This document shows, piece after piece, positions 46,019-54,491 of a stretch of DNA of 64,000 nt (the first letter of the stretch is position 1; each line of letters starts with the position of its first letter). Below the pieces are notes generated by a model. The model had not been told where the DNA came from and searched no databases. It saw only the letters and a program-made list of their open reading frames with translations. The position numbers and the translations under genes are program-made. This stretch comes from Marinovum algicola. GTDB taxonomy: Bacteria; Pseudomonadota; Alphaproteobacteria; Rhodobacterales; Rhodobacteraceae. The stretch is from contig NZ_FNYY01000005.1 of the NCBI RefSeq assembly GCF_900109145.1, forward strand, positions 186,001 through 250,000, in the 5' to 3' direction.

Positions 46019-47545
46019 ATGACCTTGCCCGCGCTGAGATTTTCCGAAGACCAGGCCGAAGCCTTTGACCGCGTCAGCGCCGCGCTGCGCGGGGTGGGTG
46101 TGGATCTGGATGCGGGCCATGTGGCGCCGCCGCGCGAGGGGCGATCCGGCGTGCTGGCGGTGATCGGCAAGGCCGGCTCGGGCAAGACCTTGCTGCTGGC
46201 CGAGCTTTACAAGGCGCTGAAAGAGGCCGGCGTCGATATCGTTTCGGGCGACTGGGAGGGCAAGCGCAAGAAGGACCGGCGCACGCTGGCAATTCTGGCG
46301 CCGACCAACAAGGCGGCCAGCGTGCTCAGGATGCGCGGCGTGCCGGCGACGACGATCCACCGCATCCTTTATACCCCGGTCTATGACCCCGAGTACGAGC
46401 GCATTGCCGAATGGCTGGCCGGGCAGGGCGAGCGACCCGAGATCGAGGGGCTGACCGAGGCGGCACTGGACCGAGCCCATACCTTCTATCAGTCGAACAA
46501 TTCGATCCCCGGGGCGCTGGCGGCGGCCGGGCTGCGCGGCTCGGATTTCATCACCGGCTGGAAGCGGCGGGACGAGCCGCTCGACATCGGTTTCGTTGAC
46601 GAGGCCTCGATGCTGGACGACCGGCAATACGAGGATCTGCGCGAGATTTTTCCTACGCTCTGCATGTTCGGCGATCCGGCGCAGCTGGCGCCGGTCAACC
46701 AGTCCGGCACGATGGTATTCGACAAGCTGGCCGAACCGGAAGTTCTGTCGCTGCGCCGCATTCACCGTCAGGAGGCGGACAATCCGATTCTCGATCTGGC
46801 GCATGCGCTGGCTGATCCGCAGCTCGAATTCCACGATTTTGAGCGGATGGTGGAGGATAAGGCGCGAGCCGACGAGCGGGTGGTCTGGGGCCAGCGGGTC
46901 GAGGTCGATCTGATGGCGCGTTCACCGGTGCTGGTCTGGCGCAATGCCACGCGGATCCGACTGATCAACGCCTTTCGCAAGGTGCATGACGCGCCGGAGG
47001 ACCGGCTGCTCGAGGGCGAACCGTTGATCTGCGACGGTATCGAGCTGCCATTGAAACACCGCAAGAAGCGGCTCGACCTCGAGGCGCGCGGGCTGATCAA
47101 GGGCGCACAGGTGATCTTTCTGGGCGAGGGCAAGCGGCCCGGATTTTCCCGCCTGCACGTGATGGGGGCCGAGGATCCGCGGGTCTCGGCCGCCTCGATC
47201 GTCAAGATCGAGATGCTCGACGAGGAAGAGCCCTTTATCCCCTTTGCCGCGCGGATGGGCGCCACCTTCCTGCACGGAGCAGCGGTGACGATCCACAAGG
47301 CGCAAGGCTCGCAATGGGATTCGGTGCAGGTCTTTGCCCCCGATCTTTTTGTCGCCGCGCGGATGGGCCGGGTCGAGGCCGGCCAGCCCCTGTGGAAACG
47401 TCTGGCCTATGTGGCGATCACCCGGGCGCAGGAACGGCTGATCTGGGTGGTGCGCAACCGCTTGTCAAAGCCCACTTATCCGCTCAGGATCGATGATCTG
47501 CCGGTGCCGCAGCAGGCGCTGACCCTGGAGATGCAGGGCGAGTAG
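46019..47545 (+). CDS. RecD-like / Pif1-type superfamily 1 helicase
   Basis: 508 residues. Walker A is GKAGSGKT (49-56), motif Ia is [10 protein letters not shown], motif II (Walker B) is [10 protein letters not shown], motif III is [11 protein letters not shown], motif V is [15 protein letters not shown] and motif VI is [14 protein letters not shown]. This is the SF1B RecD/Dda type. No RecB or RecC gene is nearby, so it is a stand-alone helicase, probably in DNA repair or replication. It starts at ATG 46019, 132 bp after luxI. Specific role unknown. Confidence 0.87.
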   Translation: MTLPALRFSEDQAEAFDRVSAALRGVGVDLDAGHVAPPREGRSGVLAVIGKAGSGKTLLLAELYKALKEAGVDIVSGDWEGKRKKDRRTLAILAPTNKAASVLRMRGVPATTIHRILYTPVYDPEYERIAEWLAGQGERPEIEGLTEAALDRAHTFYQSNNSIPGALAAAGLRGSDFITGWKRRDEPLDIGFVDEASMLDDRQYEDLREIFPTLCMFGDPAQLAPVNQSGTMVFDKLAEPEVLSLRRIHRQEADNPILDLAHALADPQLEFHDFERMVEDKARADERVVWGQRVEVDLMARSPVLVWRNATRIRLINAFRKVHDAPEDRLLEGEPLICDGIELPLKHRKKRLDLEARGLIKGAQVIFLGEGKRPGFSRLHVMGAEDPRVSAASIVKIEMLDEEEPFIPFAARMGATFLHGAAVTIHKAQGSQWDSVQVFAPDLFVAARMGRVEAGQPLWKRLAYVAITRAQERLIWVVRNRLSKPTYPLRIDDLPVPQQALTLEMQGE

Positions 47546-47586
47546 CGCCTCTTCCCACGGCCGCCGCGCTCGGCTATAGCGCGCGG

Positions 47587-48960
47587 ATGACATCCAATCC
47601 GCCCAACCTCCGCCCCGATCTTGCCCATATGACCCTGCCGGAGGCGCAGGCCCGCCGGGGCGGGCCGACCATCGGCATGGTCTCGCTCGGCTGCCCCAAG
47701 GCGCTGGTTGACAGCGAGCGCATCCTGACGCGGCTGCGCGCCGAGGGGTATGGCATCTCGCCGGATTACGCCGGCGCAGATGCTGTGATCGTCAACACCT
47801 GCGGCTTTCTCGACAGCGCCAAGGCCGAGAGCCTGGAGGCGATCGGCGAGGCCTTGCAGGAGAACGGCAAAGTGATCGTCACCGGCTGTCTCGGGGCCGA
47901 GCCCGAGTATATCACCGGGGTGCATCCCAAGGTTCTGGCCGTCACCGGACCGCATCAATACGAACAGGTGCTGGATGCGGTGCATGGGGCGGTGCCGCCC
48001 GATCCCGATCCGTTTGTCGATCTGCTGCCGGCCTCGGGGGTGACGCTGACGCCGCGACATTACAGCTATCTGAAGATTTCTGAGGGCTGCAATCACAAGT
48101 GCAAGTTCTGCATCATTCCCGACATGCGCGGGCGGTTGCAGTCGCGGCCGGCGCGCGCGGTGCTGCGCGAGGCCGAGAAGCTGGTCGAGAGCGGCGTCAA
48201 GGAGCTGCTGGTGATCTCTCAGGACACCTCGGCCTTTGGCACCGACTGGAAGGACCGCGAGGTCAAGGCGCCGATCCTGCCGTTGGCGCGGGATCTCGGC
48301 AGCCTGGGCGCCTGGGTGCGCCTGCATTACGTCTATCCTTACCCGCATGTGCGCGAGCTGATCCCGTTGATGGCCGATCCGGCCAACGGCGTGCTGCCGT
48401 ATCTCGACATCCCGTTTCAGCATGGCCACCCGGAGGTGTTGAAGCGCATGGCGCGGCCCGCCGCCTCGGCCCGGACGCTGGACGAGATCGCCGCCTGGCG
48501 GGCCGATTGTCCCGAGATCACCCTGCGGTCGACCTTCATCGTGGGCTACCCCGGCGAGACCGAGGCCGAGTTCGACTATCTGCTCGACTGGCTAGACGAG
48601 GCGCAGCTCGACCGGGTCGGCTGTTTCCAATACGAGAATGTTGCCGGTGCGCGGTCGAACGATCTGCCAGATCATGTGGCGCCCGAGGTCAAGCAGGAAC
48701 GTTGGGACCGGTTCATGGCGAAGGCGCAGGAAATCTCCGAGGCCCGGCTCGCCGCCAAGGTGGGCAAGACCCTGCCGGTGATCGTCGATGACCTCGACGA
48801 AGACGGCATTGCCACCTGCCGCACCATGGCGGACGCACCGGAAATCGACGGCAACCTGTTCATCGACGAAGGGGCCGAGGCGTTGAAGCCGGGCGATATC
48901 GTCACCGTCGAGGTCGACGAGGCCGGCGAATACGATCTCTGGGGGCGGCTGACCGCCTAG
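47587..48960 (+). CDS. rimO: Ribosomal protein S12 methylthiotransferase
   Basis: 457 residues. The N-terminal UPF0004 domain starts [18 protein letters not shown] and has further Cys at [11 protein letters not shown] and VTGCLGAEP. The radical-SAM domain has [18 protein letters not shown] (Cys ~168, 172, 175). A C-terminal TRAM domain ends the protein. It adds a methylthio group to an Asp in ribosomal protein S12 using two [4Fe-4S] clusters. Its stop overlaps that of the convergent downstream gene (shared CTAG). Confidence 0.95.
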   Translation: MTSNPPNLRPDLAHMTLPEAQARRGGPTIGMVSLGCPKALVDSERILTRLRAEGYGISPDYAGADAVIVNTCGFLDSAKAESLEAIGEALQENGKVIVTGCLGAEPEYITGVHPKVLAVTGPHQYEQVLDAVHGAVPPDPDPFVDLLPASGVTLTPRHYSYLKISEGCNHKCKFCIIPDMRGRLQSRPARAVLREAEKLVESGVKELLVISQDTSAFGTDWKDREVKAPILPLARDLGSLGAWVRLHYVYPYPHVRELIPLMADPANGVLPYLDIPFQHGHPEVLKRMARPAASARTLDEIAAWRADCPEITLRSTFIVGYPGETEAEFDYLLDWLDEAQLDRVGCFQYENVAGARSNDLPDHVAPEVKQERWDRFMAKAQEISEARLAAKVGKTLPVIVDDLDEDGIATCRTMADAPEIDGNLFIDEGAEALKPGDIVTVEVDEAGEYDLWGRLTA

Positions 48961-49415
48961 AGCGAGCCATCCTCGAGGTGCAGCTTCATGTCGATCAGCA
49001 CCTGTTGCAGGGCGATGGTCTCCTTGAGCATGCGCTTGGCCTCGTTGACGGTGATGATGCCGTCTTCGATCGACTGGGAATATTCGGTCATCAGCATGGC
49101 AAAACGCTGGCTCAGCGCCACAACGTCGGCATTCACGCCACCGCTGCGTTCGGCGTTGTCGCGGCGGTTGTCAAACGACAGGGTGATGCCGCGCAGCTCT
49201 GACAAGGCGGCGGTGACATGCGGATAGGAGGCGGCCGCCTCGAGCGCGGCCACGGCGTCGACCGGCATGAAACGGTCGGAATGTTCCTCGTGCTCGGAAT
49301 AATAACGGCCCAGCGTCGCCTTCGACTTGCCGGTCACCTCGCAGGCGGGTTCTATCCCCACGTCCTTTACAAGCGCTTCGGTGTGCTTCTTGAGATAACT
49401 TCCGACACTGTCCAT
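48957..49415 (-). CDS. Small HTH-like protein of unknown function, 152 aa
   Basis: 152 residues from ATG 49415 ([18 protein letters not shown]), with AGGAG six bases before it; a longer frame to 49514 is less likely. The N-terminal third ([20 protein letters not shown]) looks like a helix-turn-helix of the phage CII/regulatory type. The rest is helical ([39 protein letters not shown]). No other phage gene is nearby, so it is more likely a domesticated regulator. It has a structured 5' leader with a hairpin at 49448-49469. Confidence 0.65.
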   Translation of the reverse strand: MDSVGSYLKKHTEALVKDVGIEPACEVTGKSKATLGRYYSEHEEHSDRFMPVDAVAALEAAASYPHVTAALSELRGITLSFDNRRDNAERSGGVNADVVALSQRFAMLMTEYSQSIEDGIITVNEAKRMLKETIALQQVLIDMKLHLEDGSL

Positions 49416-49447
49416 GCCCACTCCTGGCTTTGCCGCCTTCGCCCCAG

Positions 49448-49473
49448 AAGTCGGGGAAATCCCCGACTTTTTT
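49448..49473 (+). terminator. Classical intrinsic terminator on the plus strand
   Basis: AAGTCGGGG and CCCCGACTT form a 9-bp perfect stem with a 4-base AAAT loop, followed by TTTT. It has the best intrinsic-terminator shape in the window. It lies antisense to the leader of the 152-aa gene and ~490 bp after rimO, with no plus-strand gene between, so its transcript is unknown. Confidence 0.75.
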
Positions 49474-49695
49474 CCCATTACGAGGTTTAGCAGCTTTTGC
49501 CATCGATGAAACACCCCAATCGGCTTTCACGCATAACCGGAGGCGCAGCCCCGGCGATGTGAAAAGCGCAACAGCTCTGCCGGTTCGGGCGGCGAAACCG
49601 GCAGCCCGATGAGGTGGCGCCCGGCTTGTCTGCGCGGTGGCTTCTGCGGGGCCGGCACTTGCCTCCGTCCCCGCGGCGCGGCATAGCATCGCGCC
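49474..49695. other. Intergenic region before tdk without an identified gene
   Basis: Between the intrinsic terminator at 49448-49473 and the tdk ATG at 49696. Short open frames exist on the plus strand but none has a ribosome-binding site or protein-like composition. It presumably holds the promoters of tdk (plus) and of the 152-aa gene (minus). Confidence 0.4.
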
Positions 49696-50289
49696 ATGGC
49701 CAAGCTCTATTTTCACTATTCCACGATGAACGCGGGGAAATCGACCCTGCTGCTTCAGGCGGCGCACAACTATCGCGAACGCGGCATGGAAATCTATCTG
49801 ATGACCGCGCAGCTTGACAGTCGCGCCGGCCCGGCGCGCATCGGCTCGCGCATCGGCATCGGCTGCGACGCGGTGACCTATGCGCCGGGCGAGGACCTGC
49901 TGGCGCATGTCGAGGCGCGTCTGGCCGAGGGGCCGCTGGCCTGTATCTTTCTCGACGAGGCACAGTTTCTCGAACCGGCACAGGTCTGGCAGCTGGCGCA
50001 TGTGGTGGATGACCTCAAGGTGCCAGTGATGTGCTACGGCTTGCGGGTGGATTTCCAGGGCCAGCTTTTTCCCGGCTCGGCCACGCTTTTGGCGCTGGCC
50101 GACGAGATGCGCGAGGTGCGCACCATCTGCCATTGCGGCAAGAAGGCCACCATGGTGGTGCGGCAGAACGAACAGGGCAAGGTGCTGACCGAGGGGGCCC
50201 AGGTCCAGATCGGCGGCAACGAGACCTATGTGAGCCTCTGCCGCAAGCATTGGCGCGCCGCCACCGGCGCGGGGCAGGCGCGCGGCTAG
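49696..50289 (+). CDS. tdk: Thymidine kinase (type II)
   Basis: 197 residues. MAKLYFHYSTMNAGKSTLLL contains the P-loop (MNAGKST). LDEAQFL is the Walker B, DLKVPVMCYGLRVDFQGQLF is the lasso/substrate region, and CHCGKKATMVVR with a later CRKHW supplies the zinc-binding cysteines. It phosphorylates thymidine for dTTP salvage. The stop overlaps that of the convergent DUF2254 gene (CTAG). Confidence 0.94.
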   Translation: MAKLYFHYSTMNAGKSTLLLQAAHNYRERGMEIYLMTAQLDSRAGPARIGSRIGIGCDAVTYAPGEDLLAHVEARLAEGPLACIFLDEAQFLEPAQVWQLAHVVDDLKVPVMCYGLRVDFQGQLFPGSATLLALADEMREVRTICHCGKKATMVVRQNEQGKVLTEGAQVQIGGNETYVSLCRKHWRAATGAGQARG

Positions 50290-51476
50290 CGGCTTCCGAG
50301 TTGATCCCGGATGTCGGCGGCGGCCTTGGCCATGGCGGAATTCGGATGCGCCGAGATCCGGCTGAGCAGCTCGTATATCCGCTGGGTGACGTCGGGGTTG
50401 TCGGCGCCATCGCGCGAGATCGGCAGAACGGCGCAATCGAGCAGGGTACGGGCCCGCACCACCGGCAGCGAGACCCGGGCAAAGGTCGGGGTGTAATCCG
50501 TTTCGGATTGCGGCTCGTTCGGGACTTCCTCCCAGAGCAGCCGCTCGATCCGGCCGAGCACCTCGATCGCGGTGCCGGGATCGTTGATCCCGGGCGAAAG
50601 CGCACGCTGCCCGGTTTCGGCGAGGATGGTGAGCCCCAGCGTCGGATCCTGCTCGAAGGTGCGCACGTCGCCGATGTCGAAGGCGCGGGCGGCACGTGAG
50701 CGCAGTTCCGCGTCGCTGCGCGACAGCGTGCCGATGACAGACCCGCGCAGTACGAATTCACCCGGCACGCTGGTGACAAAGACCTGGGAGTCGGTGTCCT
50801 CGGCCAGTTCGTTGAGCCGCGCGACATCGATAAAGCGGACATAGCCGCTCTTGCGCGAGCAGATGCTGCCGGCGGTGTCCGGCACGACGTCGTCGTCGAG
50901 CATGCGGCGCGCGCCGAGCGAGGGGCGGCGGGCGCGGGCATGCATCGACTCGCGGGCGCGTTTCTCGATGATTTGCAGCGTATGATCCATACTGCCGAGA
51001 TGTGACAGGTGGTCGATCCAGCGCAGGATCGCCAGCACGATCAGCGTGACGACCACCATGGTGAAGGCAAAGACCACCACGGCGGCATCTTCGGAATAGA
51101 CCTTGGCGTGAAACAGGATCACCGCGCTCAGGCTGTAGACGAAGCCGCCGACAAAAGTGGCCAGCACCGATTGGGTGATGGTGTCGTCGAGCAGCAGGCG
51201 ATAGGCGCGCGGCGTCGCCATCGACGAGGCGGCGCGATAGGCCGAGACCATGACGTTGAGCGAAAAGGTCGTCACCGCCAGCATGCCGCTGGCCAGGATC
51301 GTCAGCACCGGCAGCACCGCCTCGCGGCCAAGCTGGAGCCGGATGTTTTCCGGGATGAAGGGCGTCAACAGCGGCGCGATTGCCAGCGCCAGAAGCGAGA
51401 AGACCGAGATCAGCACCACCCGAACCCAGAGCGTTCGCCAGATGTGCTGGGCCAGGTACAGCAGTTTCGAGATCAT
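50286..51476 (-). CDS. DUF2254 membrane protein
   Basis: 396 residues. Four transmembrane segments lie in the N-terminal half: near residues 15-40, 52-74, 103-125 and 132-150. They include LPVLTILASGMLAVTTFSLN and SVLATFVGGFVYSLSAVIL. A cytoplasmic C-terminal half contains SGYVRFIDVARL, VPGEFVLRGSVIG and RALSPGINDPGTAIEVLGRI, a DUF2254 hallmark. Function unknown. Its start overlaps the stop of the gamma-glutamylcyclotransferase-like gene by four bases, so the two are coupled. Confidence 0.85.
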   Translation of the reverse strand: MISKLLYLAQHIWRTLWVRVVLISVFSLLALAIAPLLTPFIPENIRLQLGREAVLPVLTILASGMLAVTTFSLNVMVSAYRAASSMATPRAYRLLLDDTITQSVLATFVGGFVYSLSAVILFHAKVYSEDAAVVVFAFTMVVVTLIVLAILRWIDHLSHLGSMDHTLQIIEKRARESMHARARRPSLGARRMLDDDVVPDTAGSICSRKSGYVRFIDVARLNELAEDTDSQVFVTSVPGEFVLRGSVIGTLSRSDAELRSRAARAFDIGDVRTFEQDPTLGLTILAETGQRALSPGINDPGTAIEVLGRIERLLWEEVPNEPQSETDYTPTFARVSLPVVRARTLLDCAVLPISRDGADNPDVTQRIYELLSRISAHPNSAMAKAAADIRDQLGSR

Positions 51477-52045
51477 GCGAGGCTCATCAGGATACGGGCC
51501 CCGGCATCGGTGAGCACATCGCGGACCATCGTGCGCTCTTCGGCGGCCAATACCTGATGGCGCGGATAGCGCGGCATGGCGCGGTCATCGAGGATCGGCG
51601 CCTCCCAGCCGTCGGTGGTGGCGACAAAGCCGGTGACACCCTCAACTCCGAAGCGATGCAGATAGCCTTGCAGCACACATTCCAGATAGGACATCAGAAT
51701 CGGGCTGGCGTCGCTTGGCGGGCGATGACGGTCGGACGGTATGGCATAGATCGCGATATCGAGCGGATGCGGCGCGTCATGGTCGATCTGCGCGCTGGCC
51801 GCGATCCGGTCATAGGCGTGTTCGCGTTCGTCGAGCGCGAGCCAGTCGGCGCCCGGCACGGCGGCGATCACCCCGTCGATGGTGCAATCGTTATCCGGCA
51901 CGGCGGTGAGAAACGACACCGGTCTGAGATCGGTGTGCCGCCACGCGCGGCGCCATCCGCGGGCCCGGGCGAGGCGGATCTGTCGAAAGTCGTGAGTCGC
52001 GGTATTGACCAGCGACCCGTATCCGAAAAAAAATGGATCGTTCAT
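51473..52045 (-). CDS. Gamma-glutamylcyclotransferase-like protein
   Basis: 190 residues. The N-terminus FFFGYGSLVN is the YGSL motif of the gamma-glutamylcyclotransferase fold. The family catalytic Glu probably lies in ALDEREHAYDR near residue 75. IAIYAIPSDRH and LMSYLECVLQGYLHRF follow. It may release 5-oxoproline from gamma-glutamyl compounds, but substrates vary in this superfamily. It is upstream of DUF2254 with a 4-base overlap, and divergent from the Rrf2 gene. Confidence 0.8.
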   Translation of the reverse strand: MNDPFFFGYGSLVNTATHDFRQIRLARARGWRRAWRHTDLRPVSFLTAVPDNDCTIDGVIAAVPGADWLALDEREHAYDRIAASAQIDHDAPHPLDIAIYAIPSDRHRPPSDASPILMSYLECVLQGYLHRFGVEGVTGFVATTDGWEAPILDDRAMPRYPRHQVLAAEERTMVRDVLTDAGARILMSLA

Positions 52046-52137
52046 GCCATAAAGGTGCCCGCGCAGTGACGGATGTCAAATTCTCCTTTCGAGTTTTGTG
52101 GCAGGGTCGCGCCATATTGTTATCGGGGATTAAATCT

Positions 52138-52587
52138 ATGCGTGTTACGAAGCGTACTTATATCGCTATACGTGTATTGATGTATTGCGCCTCCAATTCC
52201 GACCGATTGGTGACAAAATCCGAAATAGCAAAGCAGTGCAATTCCTCTGAAAACCATGTGGCCCAAGTGGTCAATCAATTGGGACAGCTCGGTTTTATTG
52301 AAACGCACCGTGGCCGGAATGGCGGGCTGGAACTGGCGCGCGCGCCCGCCGACATCCGTATTGGCGAAGTGTTTCGCGCGGTCGAGGCACCGGTGCCGAT
52401 GTCCGACAGTTTTTCCGCGGCCGACACCAGTTTCCCTTTGGTTGCCGCCCGTCAATTGCGAATTGCGCTGGACGATGCCTATACCGCGTTTTTCGAACAG
52501 CTTGACGGGGTCATGCTGGACATGCTGGTCGGCGACAGCAGGCCATTGATGGACATGATTGCGCCGACATCGCCATCGCGCGCTTGA
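52138..52587 (+). CDS. Rrf2-family transcriptional regulator without Fe-S cysteines
   Basis: 149 residues from ATG 52138 (MRVTKRTYIAIRVLMYCASN), GGGGAT eight bases upstream; the longer open frame back to 52033 is unlikely. The winged helix has LVTKSEIAKQCNSSENHVAQ and the wing GFIETHRGRNGGLELARA, both Rrf2 signatures. The region between ~90 and ~110 (VEAPVPMSDSFSAADTS) lacks the three cysteines that bind Fe-S clusters in IscR, NsrR and RirA; only C16 and C34 occur, both in the DNA-binding part. It is probably not a cluster sensor. It lies 50 bp before the glycine riboswitch. Confidence 0.85.
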   Translation: MRVTKRTYIAIRVLMYCASNSDRLVTKSEIAKQCNSSENHVAQVVNQLGQLGFIETHRGRNGGLELARAPADIRIGEVFRAVEAPVPMSDSFSAADTSFPLVAARQLRIALDDAYTAFFEQLDGVMLDMLVGDSRPLMDMIAPTSPSRA

Positions 52588-52598
52588 AATTTTTACCA

Positions 52599-52626
52599 TT
52601 GTCAATTGCTTGGCCCTTCGCATAAA
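52599..52626 (+). promoter_or_regulatory. Candidate promoter of the glycine riboswitch-gcv transcript
   Basis: TTGTCA (52599-52604) and CATAAA (52621-52626) with a 16-base spacer lie just upstream of the first aptamer. The -35 matches consensus at five of six positions. Transcription would start near 52633. Confidence 0.45.
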
Positions 52627-52637
52627 GTCCCCGCGAC

Positions 52638-52789
52638 TCGACGGGAGAACCGGCCATGCCGGTGCCGAAGGAGCAACCGCCCCGGAAACTCTCAGGCCCC
52701 GAGGACCGTCGATGTCGCAAAAATCTGGAGAGATCCCGGCCATGTCCGGGGCGCCGAAGGGATAACGATCTCAGGCAGAAGGACAGATG
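52638..52789 (+). ncRNA. Tandem glycine riboswitch
   Basis: Two aptamers in series. Aptamer I (52638-52712) is closed by TCGACGG/CCGTCGA and contains GGGAGA, GCCGAAGGAGCAA and AAACTCTCAGG. Aptamer II (52722-52789) is closed by ATCTG/CAGAT and contains GGAGAGA, GCCGAAGGGATAACGATCTC and CAGGCAGAAGGACAG. These match the conserved glycine aptamer cores. The expression platform lies between 52790 and the gcvT start. The RNA is known to switch on gcv genes when glycine binds. Confidence 0.93.
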
Positions 52790-52882
52790 GGGCATCGCCG
52801 GGCTGACCTGTTGGGTCGGTTCATGGGGATGCCGGGATGTATCCGAGCAAGGACACTCCGGCCCGCAACGGGAGATGGATGA

Positions 52883-54019
52883 GTGTCTGACGAGGATGGG
52901 GCGCTGAAGCGCACGCCGCTATATGATCTGCATGTGAGCCTCGGCGCCAAGATGGTGCCGTTTGCCGGCTATGAGATGCCGGTGCAATATCCGCTGGGCG
53001 TGCTGAAGGAGCATCAGCACACCCGTGCCCGCGCCGGGCTGTTCGATGTGAGCCACATGGGGCAGGTGGTGCTGCGCGCCAAGACGCCCGAGATGGCCCG
53101 CGCCGCGCTGGAACGGCTGGTGCCGGTGGATGTGCTGGGGCTGGCCGAGGGCCGGCAGCGCTATGGGTTTTTCACCAATGATTACGGCGGGATCGAAGAC
53201 GACCTGATGATCGCCAACCGCGGCGACCACCTGTTTGTCGTGGTGAATGCCGCCTGCAAGGCAGCCGATATCGCGCGGATGCGCGCGGCGCTCGAGCCCG
53301 AGGTGACGGTCAAGGAGATCACCACCCGCGCGCTGCTGGCCTTGCAGGGGCCGGCGGCCGAGGCGGTGCTGGCCGAACATCATCCGGGCGTGCGCGAGAT
53401 GAAGTTCATGGATGTCGAAACGCTGCCGATCGCCGGCGCGGAATGCTGGATCTCGCGGTCGGGCTATACCGGCGAGGACGGCTTCGAGATCTCGGTGCCG
53501 GAGGCGGCGGCGGTCGATCTGGCCCGCGCCCTGCTGGCGCATGACGAGGTGGAGGCGATCGGGCTGGGCGCCCGCGACAGCCTGCGGCTCGAGGCCGGGC
53601 TGTGCCTCTATGGCCATGACATCGACGCCGACACCACGCCGGTCTCGGCCGGGCTGGTCTGGGCGATGCAGAAGGTGCGCCGCCCCGGTGGCGACCGCGA
53701 AGGCGGCTTTCCCGGTGCCGCCGAGATATTCGGCGATCTGGCCGAAAGCACCGCGCAGCGCCGGGTCGGTCTGCGGCCCGAGGGCCGCGCGCCGATGCGC
53801 GAGGGTGTGGAGATATTTGCCGCGGAAAGCGGTGGCGAGGCGGTCGGTCGGGTGACATCCGGCGGCTTTGGCCCGACGGTGGGCGGGCCGGTGGCGATGG
53901 GCTATGTCTCGACAGCGCTCGCCGCCGAGGGCACGCTGCTTTATGGCGAGGTGCGCGGCAAGCGGCTGCCGGTCAAGGTGGCGAAGCTGCCCTTCGTGGC
54001 GCAAGGTTTCAAGAGATAG
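52883..54019 (+). CDS. gcvT: Glycine cleavage system T protein (aminomethyltransferase)
   Basis: 378 residues from GTG 52883 (VSDEDGALKRTPLYDLHVSL), GGGAGA about seven bases before. GLFDVSHMGQV, YGGIEDDLMIAN and ISRSGYTGEDGFEISV, then GLGARDSLRLEAGLCLYGHD, are the GcvT folate-binding core. It transfers the methylene group from H-protein-bound glycine to tetrahydrofolate and releases ammonia. First gene of gcvTHP, downstream of the glycine riboswitch. Confidence 0.96.
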   Translation: MSDEDGALKRTPLYDLHVSLGAKMVPFAGYEMPVQYPLGVLKEHQHTRARAGLFDVSHMGQVVLRAKTPEMARAALERLVPVDVLGLAEGRQRYGFFTNDYGGIEDDLMIANRGDHLFVVVNAACKAADIARMRAALEPEVTVKEITTRALLALQGPAAEAVLAEHHPGVREMKFMDVETLPIAGAECWISRSGYTGEDGFEISVPEAAAVDLARALLAHDEVEAIGLGARDSLRLEAGLCLYGHDIDADTTPVSAGLVWAMQKVRRPGGDREGGFPGAAEIFGDLAESTAQRRVGLRPEGRAPMREGVEIFAAESGGEAVGRVTSGGFGPTVGGPVAMGYVSTALAAEGTLLYGEVRGKRLPVKVAKLPFVAQGFKR

Positions 54020-54037
54020 GTCCAACAGGAGACGACC

Positions 54038-54400
54038 ATGAAATACACCGAAGAACATGAATGGCTCGAGGCCGATGACGACGGCGTGGTAACCGTGGGC
54101 ATCACCGCGCATGCCGCCGAACAGCTGGGCGACGTGGTCTTTGTCGAACTGCCCGAGGTCGGCACATCGGTCAACAAGGACGACGAGATCGTGGTGATCG
54201 AGAGCGTCAAGGCGGCCAGCGACATCCTCGCCCCGATCGACGGCGAGATCGTCGAGGTCAACGAGGCCATCGTCAGCGAGCCGGGCAAGGTGAATGACGA
54301 TCCCGAGGGCGACGCCTGGTTCTTCAAGATCAAGGCCGAAGAGCTTGGCCAGATGGACGATTATATGGATGAAGCGGCCTACAAGTCCTTTATCGGATAG
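54038..54400 (+). CDS. gcvH: Glycine cleavage system H protein
   Basis: 120 residues, the standard length. [16 protein letters not shown] starts the lipoyl-like domain, and [20 protein letters not shown] carries the lipoylated lysine K58. It shuttles the aminomethyl group between GcvP, GcvT and Lpd. It lies 18 bases after gcvT, with CAGGAG upstream. Confidence 0.97.
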   Translation: MKYTEEHEWLEADDDGVVTVGITAHAAEQLGDVVFVELPEVGTSVNKDDEIVVIESVKAASDILAPIDGEIVEVNEAIVSEPGKVNDDPEGDAWFFKIKAEELGQMDDYMDEAAYKSFIG

Positions 54401-54491
54401 GCTTTTCCGCCCGAGTGGCTGCGGTTGTTGCGGGCAAGGGCCGCAGCCCTCGGCGGGCAATTTCTTGGCAAGATGAAGCAGGGGGCTTCGC

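Noticed and set aside
49000-49500. A prophage remnant around the CII-like gene.
   Set aside because: There is no integrase, capsid or lysis gene, no attachment repeat and no change in base composition; rimO and tdk flank it tightly.
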